From positions 1 through 38,784 of the forward strand of contig JAFCCC010000008.1 of NCBI GenBank assembly GCA_017610385.1: 38,784 nucleotides of DNA, given 5' to 3'. Position numbers and translations under genes: made by a program. Numbering within the stretch: the stretch's first letter is position 1; each line of letters begins with the position of its first letter. Source of the DNA: Candidatus Nanohalarchaeota archaeon (GTDB taxonomy: Archaea; Nanohalarchaeota; Nanosalinia; Nanosalinales; JAFCCC01). Of this stretch, positions 33,821-38,784 are shown one piece after another. Under the pieces are notes generated by a model, which made no database searches, was not told the origin of the DNA, and worked only from the letters and a program-made list of their open reading frames with translations.

Positions 33821-34231
33821 ATGATATTAGGTATTTCATTAGACAAAATAAGTGTGGAAAGAAAAGATTATGGAAAAGGAGAATTTAAGGTTTCTTATGC
33901 TTCCGAAATAGAAGACATTAAAGAAGCAGATATCGCTGCAATGAATGAAAAGGTGGGTGAGCTATTATTTTCTTTTGACGTTACATACACTCAAGCAGAG
34001 AAGGACGTCGGTTCATTAAAATTTAAAGGAAGTGTACTTTGGAAAGGAGACTTAAAAGAACTTAAGGAAAAATGGGCTGCTAATAAAAAACTTCCAGAGG
34101 GTGTTGGATTAACTGTATTAAATGGCATCTATAGAAAATGTTTAATATTGGGTGCTGGATTATCTGAACAACTCGGGTTGCCGTCTCCAATTCCAATGCC
34201 GCGGGTTTCTTTGAAAAAGAATGAAAAGTAA
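33821..34231 (+). CDS. Conserved-looking small cytoplasmic protein, possibly SecB-fold
   Basis: 136 residues, no signal or helix anchor. Strands such as LLFSFDVTYTQAEKDVG and LKFKGSVLWKG are followed by a helical end, LNGIYRKCLILGAGLSEQLG, and a Pro-rich LPSPIPMPRV. The order (long antiparallel strands, then a helix and a proline-containing tail) recalls SecB-like chaperones, but this is shape recognition only. A weak promoter-like TATAAAA is just upstream. Function unknown. Confidence 0.6.
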   Translation: MILGISLDKISVERKDYGKGEFKVSYASEIEDIKEADIAAMNEKVGELLFSFDVTYTQAEKDVGSLKFKGSVLWKGDLKELKEKWAANKKLPEGVGLTVLNGIYRKCLILGAGLSEQLGLPSPIPMPRVSLKKNEK

Positions 34232-34269
34232 CTGCAACTTATTTAATGTGATCAAGTGTATAGAATAAT

Positions 34270-35652
34270 ATGACTACAAACAATATGAAGTGTTTTTTTG
34301 AGCCAAAATCTATTGCAGTTATTGGTGCATCTAATAATCCAAATAAATTTGGTCATATTGTTCTTCTTAATTTGATTCAGAGCGAGTATAAAGGCAAAAT
34401 TTATCCAGTCAACTTGAAAGAAAAAGAGATTATGGGACATAAATGTTATGATTCTGTGAAAAAAATTAAAGAGGATATTGATTTGGCTGTGGTAATTGTG
34501 CCGCCAAGCATTTCTAATGAAGTTGTTAAAGAGTGCGTTGAGGAAAAAATACCTTCGGTAATTATGATTACCGCAGGATATAAGGAAATTGGGGGTGCTG
34601 GAATCAAACGAGAAGAAGAGTTAATTAAAATTTTAAAAAATGGAAATACGCGATTGATTGGACCGAATTGTTTGGGTATATGGGACGGATATTCGGGAGT
34701 AGACACTATGTTCCTTCCGGTTTATAAATTGAAGCGACCGGATGCAGGTTCAATTGCGATTATATCTCAAAGCGGGGCCTTTGGTTCAGTAATTTTGGAC
34801 ATGGCCTCTGACAAAAAAATTGGAATCTCCCGTTTCATAAGCTACGGAAATGCGACAGATATTTCTGAAACAGATTTATTGAGTTATTTAGGGAAAGATT
34901 CTAAAACAAAGGCGATAGTTGCCTATATTGAAGGAATAAATAATGGAGAAAAATTTATGCGGGTTTTAAAAAAAGTTTCATTAAAAAAACCTGTTGTTAT
35001 TTTAAAATCTGGTAAATCTAAAAAAGGCAGTAGTGCGGCCACATCACACACAGGAAGTTTGGCAGGATCATATGAAGTATATAAGGGGGTTATGAAACAA
35101 TGTGGTGCTATAGAAGCCACCAATATAGAACAATTATTTGATTTTGCTAAGGTTTTATCTTCTGCTCCTCGTTTGTATGGAAATAATATCGCGGTCGTTA
35201 CCAATGGTGGCGGCTTTGGGGTTTTAAGTACAGATTCTATAGAAAAAAATAAGTTAGATTTGCCTAATTTTGCTGGTAAAATTAAATCACAACTAGAAAA
35301 AATAATACCAAGTTATGCGACAGCGCACAATCCATTGGATTTAATCGGTGATGCAGATCCTGAAAGATATAGAAAAGCATTGAATATTATCAAAAAAGAC
35401 AAAAATATCAATGGAATTCTGATTGTTTCCTTGATGCAAACAGGACCAATGGATTCTAATATAATTGATGTGTTAGTGGACTTTAAGAATTCTTATAAGA
35501 AACCTTTTGTGGTTTGTTTGGCTGGCGGAGAGTATGTTAAACTTCATGCGCAGACAATGGAAGATGCGGGTATTTCCACATATGAAATACCTGCTAGAGC
35601 TGTTGGAGCTTTAAGAGCTTTGTACCAATATGGGCAATGGAAAAAAGAATAG
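34270..35652 (+). CDS. acdA: Acetyl-CoA (acyl-CoA) synthetase, ADP-forming, alpha subunit
   Basis: 460 residues, the size of a separate alpha subunit. The CoA-binding domain starts SIAVIGASNNPNKFG; two succinyl-CoA-ligase-like domains follow, with RLIGPNCLGI, IAIISQSGAFG and the catalytic phospho-histidine His260 in TSHTGSLAGS, equivalent to His257 of the Pyrococcus enzyme. With a beta subunit it converts acyl-CoA, ADP and Pi into acid, CoA and ATP. The beta subunit (ATP-grasp) is not in this window. In a fermentative archaeon this is a main ATP-forming step. Confidence 0.92.
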   Translation: MTTNNMKCFFEPKSIAVIGASNNPNKFGHIVLLNLIQSEYKGKIYPVNLKEKEIMGHKCYDSVKKIKEDIDLAVVIVPPSISNEVVKECVEEKIPSVIMITAGYKEIGGAGIKREEELIKILKNGNTRLIGPNCLGIWDGYSGVDTMFLPVYKLKRPDAGSIAIISQSGAFGSVILDMASDKKIGISRFISYGNATDISETDLLSYLGKDSKTKAIVAYIEGINNGEKFMRVLKKVSLKKPVVILKSGKSKKGSSAATSHTGSLAGSYEVYKGVMKQCGAIEATNIEQLFDFAKVLSSAPRLYGNNIAVVTNGGGFGVLSTDSIEKNKLDLPNFAGKIKSQLEKIIPSYATAHNPLDLIGDADPERYRKALNIIKKDKNINGILIVSLMQTGPMDSNIIDVLVDFKNSYKKPFVVCLAGGEYVKLHAQTMEDAGISTYEIPARAVGALRALYQYGQWKKE

Positions 35653-35786
35653 TTGTTTCATTTCTTAAGAACAATGTATGAATGTATCAAAAAAGAAAGT
35701 TAGATAAACTATGTTCTATAAAAATAGGTTATACTCTAACAAAGAGTTGTATGGCTCTTATCACAAAATATGCGAGGTAACTAAAG

Positions 35787-37134
35787 GTGGATGAAATACC
35801 AGAAAAGGTAATTATAATGGGTGCTGCAGGAAGAGATTGAATATAAGATGTGTCTTTTGTTCCTCTTATTCCATAACTTCAACACTCATTTTAGGAATAA
35901 TAAAAGGTATAAGGTAATTTGTTTTACTGCCACACAGATTCCAGATATCTCTGGAAGAAAATATCCAAAAGAGCTTGCTGGTAAATTATATCCTTTTGGT
36001 ATTCCAATTTATGCAGAAAGTGAGTTATCAAAATTAATTGAAAAATATGATGTAGATAAAGTTGTTTTGGCATATTCTGATTTGAAATATGAGGATGTTA
36101 TGCACAAAGCATCATTGGTTTTATCTTTGGGTTCTGATTTTGAACTAATTGGTCCAAAAAATTCTATGTACAAATCAGAAGTTCCTGTAATCTCTATTTG
36201 TGCTGTAAGGACGGGTTGTGGTAAGAGTGAAACAACGCGTTATATTGCAAATTTATTGAAATCATTAGGGAAACATGTGGTGGTTATTCGTCATCCGATG
36301 CCTTATGGAACTTTGAAAGAACAAAGGATTCAACGATATGAAACCTTAGAGGATTTAAAAAAATATAAATGCACCATTGAAGAAAGAGAAGAATATGAAC
36401 AGCACATTAAAGAAGGAACTATTGTTTATGCTGGTGTGGATTATTATGATATTTTAAAAGAAGCTGAGAAAGAAGCAGATATAATATTGTGGGATGGGGG
36501 CAATAATGATTTTTCATTTTATTATTCTGATTTGAAAATTGTAATTGCGGATCCGCATCGAGCTGGAGATGAAATTGCATATTATCCAGGAGAAGTTAAT
36601 TTGAGAATGGCAGATATTATTCTAATTAACAAAGTAAGAACTGCTGAAGTTGAGAATATTGAAAAAATTAAAAATAATATTAATATTTATAATCCAAATG
36701 CAGAAGTTTTAGAAACAGAGTCTAAAATTTCTTTGGATAAAAAAGTGGATTTAAAAGATAAAAGAGTGCTGGTTATTGAAGATGGACCAACACTAACTCA
36801 TGGAGGAATGAAATATGGTGCTGGTTTTATTATAACTAAACGAAGTGGGGCACACATAATCAATCCTAATTTGTATGCTAAAGGAGAAATTAAGAAAATT
36901 TTAAAGAAATTTAAATTAGAAAATATTGTTCCTGCAATGGGGTATTCTAAAAAAGAAATTATAGACTTGGAAAGAACAATTAATGCTTCTGCATGTGATT
37001 TTGTTGTAGATGCATCTCCAGTTAATTTAAATTCAATTTTGAAAGTGAATAAACAGATTATTCAAGTGAAATATAATTTAGAACTTGTTGATGGAAATTT
37101 GGAAAAATTAATTGTGGAAAAACTAAAATTATAA
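35787..37134 (+). CDS. cpgS: Cyclic 2,3-diphosphoglycerate synthetase-like P-loop protein, interrupted by a 31-nt intron
   Basis: Exon 1 (35787-35837) starts at a GTG with GAGGT nine bases upstream and reads M-DEIPEKVIIMGAAGRD. Exon 2 (35869-37134) continues FHNFNTHFRNN...FTATQIPDISGRKYPKELAG. Joined, they give 438 residues and the conserved family N-terminus GAAGRDFHNFN. Without splicing, exon 1 hits TGA at 35838 and exon 2 is out of frame; the only alternative is a GTG at 35821 giving an unrelated N-terminus. Later motifs are Walker A CAVRTGCGKSETT, RHPMPYG, DGGNNDFSF, DPHRAGDE and NKVRTAEVENI. The family is known for cyclic 2,3-diphosphoglycerate synthesis in methanogens; many homologues are only called GTPases, so the substrate here is uncertain. 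Confidence 0.88.
35838..35868 (+). other. Candidate mRNA intron with bulge-helix-bulge
   Basis: Folding the RNA gives: outer helix GGA/UCC (35829-31 with 35870-72), central 4-bp helix AGAG/CUCU (35832-35 with 35863-66), 5' bulge AUU (35836-38), 3' bulge UAU (35867-69), intron helix GAAUA/UGUUC (35839-43 with 35858-62), and a terminal stem AAGA/UCUU with loop UGUG. Cutting after the second base of each bulge removes exactly 35838-35868, which restores the reading frame and the family motif GRDFHNF. Weak point: the outer helix is only 3 bp. Confidence 0.8.
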
Positions 37135-37722
37135 CGGGAAAATTTCTTTGTAGGTCTTATAATCTATTATTGTACTTGTTCTTATTTGTTCTAAGTGTTC
37201 TTTTAGTTCATCATGTTCTGGAAAAATTAAATTCTTTGCCCAGAAAAATGCTGCGGCATAGGCGGCCGTTGTAGATATTGCAGGAAACCATAAAAGATCT
37301 CCACTTGCGCCCTGCAAAACAAGTTCAGTAGTTTTGACACCTAGAAAGGTACTAGAGGAAATCAAAGCTAAATTTAGAAGTTTTGATAGGGCTAATCCAA
37401 TTTCTCTCCTTTGATACTTGTGGTGAATTAGATCGTATAACGCCAATGTAGCGTTTCTTGCTATTTGTGGGTCCTCTATTCTTCCTGCAGCTAAAAATAA
37501 AGGATAAATTTCTTGTTCTTCTGAAGTTAGATAGGAGGAAATTGCGGGCCGCATAAAATCTTCATCTAAGAAACGTTTTATATCCGAATAAGCTCTTAAT
37601 GTGCCCAATTGCTTATGTGTTTCTGTATCTGGTGTATATAATATTCCAAAGGGAGTTTCATCCCATGCAGATAAAAGTTTATTGGGTTTTATTGGTGTTT
37701 TTATGTAAGTCATTTCACTCAT
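37129..37722 (-). CDS. Membrane protein of unknown function with cytoplasmic helical domain
   Basis: 197 residues. The first 120 are soluble and helical (SAWDETPFGILYTPDTETHK; IYPLFLAAGRIEDPQIARNA). Two hydrophobic segments follow at about 111-130 and 140-160, then a charged C-terminus. No motif recognised. It overlaps the preceding convergent gene by six bases, and its upstream region is shared with the Hsp20 gene. Confidence 0.6.
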   Translation of the reverse strand: MSEMTYIKTPIKPNKLLSAWDETPFGILYTPDTETHKQLGTLRAYSDIKRFLDEDFMRPAISSYLTSEEQEIYPLFLAAGRIEDPQIARNATLALYDLIHHKYQRREIGLALSKLLNLALISSSTFLGVKTTELVLQGASGDLLWFPAISTTAAYAAAFFWAKNLIFPEHDELKEHLEQIRTSTIIDYKTYKEIFPL

Positions 37723-37860
37723 TTAAATCATTTTTGGAGCTATCTGAGAATCTAGAAAAATTTTCTTGATTTAACATTTAATTGCTCTATTGAAATTATG
37801 TGTAGAAAAATAAATAAATCTTTGTATCATATTAATTTTTTATTTACGCGAACCATAACC

Positions 37861-37868
37861 TTTATATA
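37861..37868 (+). promoter_or_regulatory. TATA box of the hsp20 gene
   Basis: TTTATATA lies 33-40 bases before the ATG at 37901, preceded by CATAACC. The rest of the roughly 170-base gap from 37723 shows only AT-rich sequence, with no clear heat-shock operator. Confidence 0.5.
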
Positions 37869-37900
37869 TTTGTATTTACATACACAAAACTAGTGAGATT

Positions 37901-38314
37901 ATGCCTGTTTATTTCGAAGTAGATGATATGATAAGAAAGATGAGGGAAAGCTTTAGAGAAATGCAGAGAATTAGTTTGCCTTTTTCGTCAAGTCAATTAT
38001 TTCCAATAGATTTAGAAAATAGAGAAAAGAAATTAATTTTGAAAGCAGATATTCCGGGATTAAATAAAAAAGACATTACCGTCAAAGCGACACCAACAGA
38101 ATTAATGATTTCAGCGAAAAGCTCTCAAGAAATCAGAAAAGAATCTGGAAATTATCTTCGACAAGAACGAAAATCTAGACAATTTAAAAGAATTCTAAAT
38201 CTTCCTTCGGAAATAAATCCTGACAAAATTATAGCCAAATATCAGAACGGAGTTTTGGTTATTGAAATGGAAAAAATGAAAGATATCTTCAAAAGAGATG
38301 TAAATATTGAGTAG
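37901..38314 (+). CDS. hsp20: Small heat-shock protein, Hsp20/alpha-crystallin family
   Basis: 137 residues. The alpha-crystallin domain (about 43-130) shows KLILKADIPGLNKKDITVKA, then RSRQFKRILNLPSEINPDKI and the hallmark YQNGVLVIEM. The C-terminus ends RDVNIE, with a V-x-I motif of the type that binds neighbouring dimers during oligomer assembly. It is an ATP-independent holdase for unfolded proteins, with its own strong TATA box. Confidence 0.94.
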   Translation: MPVYFEVDDMIRKMRESFREMQRISLPFSSSQLFPIDLENREKKLILKADIPGLNKKDITVKATPTELMISAKSSQEIRKESGNYLRQERKSRQFKRILNLPSEINPDKIIAKYQNGVLVIEMEKMKDIFKRDVNIE

Positions 38315-38336
38315 TTTTTTTCACCTTTCTCTTTTT
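38315..38336. terminator. T-rich transcription terminator between convergent genes
   Basis: Just after the hsp20 stop come runs of seven T at about 38317 and 38331, typical of archaeal intrinsic termination. No hairpin is needed or seen. Confidence 0.5.
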
Positions 38337-38784
38337 TTATTTTAAAAAGTTTGGAAGGGATCTTTCTGAGTAAATTTTTTCTGGATCATATAACCAACTA
38401 GGTTTAAGTTCAATTACTTTTCTAGAAACCAGCCCATTTAAGGATCCAGGTAATCGAATAAGATCTGTTTCTCCAATAGTTATTTTAGAATTAATACCAA
38501 ATTTTTTATCTACTTTTTTTGCCAAGACTGCTCTTTCCGTTGGATTCAGTTCAAATGCAAAATCATCTAGAACATGAATATGAATACTTCTCCCTGAAAA
38601 AATTATTTTGACATTATCAAAGTGATTTTTTAATAAAGAATAAAGATCACTTGCTTGATTACAACTAGTTTCAAAACAATCTTTACAAAATGAAAGTTTG
38701 CGGCCTTTTTCTGGCAGATATTTTTTTCTTATATTACATTTTAAACAATCAACATTATTTGGGTCAATATCAAAAATTAATTCT
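38337..38784 (-). CDS. priS: DNA primase small (catalytic) subunit, C-terminal part (partial)
   Basis: The frame runs off the right edge; 148 residues are visible, beginning ELIFDIDPNN. FDID supplies the two catalytic aspartates of archaeal-eukaryotic primases. A zinc-binding set follows (CLKC...CKDC), then KIIFSGRSIHIHV, the conserved SGR-x(1-2)-H-x-H nucleotide-binding motif, and near the end LIRLPGSLNGLVSRKV. An internal ATG near 38525 is not the start. PriS with PriL makes primers at replication forks. Confidence 0.93.
   Translation of the reverse strand, partial: ELIFDIDPNNVDCLKCNIRKKYLPEKGRKLSFCKDCFETSCNQASDLYSLLKNHFDNVKIIFSGRSIHIHVLDDFAFELNPTERAVLAKKVDKKFGINSKITIGETDLIRLPGSLNGLVSRKVIELKPSWLYDPEKIYSERSLPNFLK

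Noticed and set aside
35735-35765. AAGAG...CTCTT hairpin upstream of the cyclic 2,3-DPG synthetase-like gene
   Set aside because: Only five base pairs with an eight-base loop; not enough to call a riboswitch or terminator.
35821-35868. GTG at 35821 as the start of the cyclic 2,3-DPG synthetase-like gene
   Set aside because: It would give an N-terminus unrelated to the family and ignore the conserved VIIMGAAGRD segment with its own Shine-Dalgarno just upstream.

Overview
The window is AT-rich DNA from an archaeon. Archaeal markers are diphthine synthase, a Trm5-type tRNA methyltransferase, pelota, acidic ribosomal protein P1, an archaeal-type AlaRS, the small primase subunit, an ADP-forming acyl-CoA synthetase alpha subunit, TATA/BRE promoters with very short leaders, and an intron-bearing tRNA-Ser. 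Compact gene packing, many small membrane proteins and cysteine-rich secreted proteins suggest a DPANN lineage of the Woesearchaeota/Pacearchaeota type; that placement is inference.

Layout. (1) 1-9170: one tightly packed plus-strand operon. Nearly every product starts with a short basic stretch ending in Lys-Gly, followed at once by a hydrophobic helix, as in type IV pilin-like (class III) signal peptides. Two of these proteins carry cysteine protease domains, one papain-like (C1A) and one gingipain-like (C25), on related Cys-rich stalks. One pilin-like gene (7236-7699) is frameshifted. (2) 9177-14250: two cytoplasmic coiled-coil proteins and five polytopic membrane proteins, including two paralogous pairs; possibly the membrane and cytoplasmic side of the same surface system. 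(3) 14319-16489: two tiny membrane proteins, a DUF357-like protein and Dph5 on the minus strand, divergent from Trm5. (4) 16530-25142: lipoproteins, a 983-residue surface protein, a 582-residue protein of Ig-like repeats, a DUF63 membrane protein and another Lys-Gly-anchored protein. (5) 25193-38784: mainly housekeeping genes (pelota, P-loop kinase-like, tRNA-Ser(GCU), PRC-barrel, M24 peptidase, P1, NhaP-type antiporter, AlaRS, AcdA, cyclic 2,3-diphosphoglycerate synthetase-like, Hsp20, PriS).

The most unusual feature is in the cyclic 2,3-diphosphoglycerate synthetase-like gene (35787-37134). Its conserved N-terminus is separated from the rest by 31 nt that carry an in-frame stop and shift the frame. 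Those 31 nt and their flanks fold into a bulge-helix-bulge whose predicted cut sites remove exactly the 31 nt and restore the family sequence. This looks like a protein-coding intron removed by the tRNA splicing endonuclease. The tRNA-Ser in the same window has an intron with the same motif at the canonical position 37/38, so the machinery is expected to be present.

No CRISPR array, insertion sequence or rRNA gene was seen.
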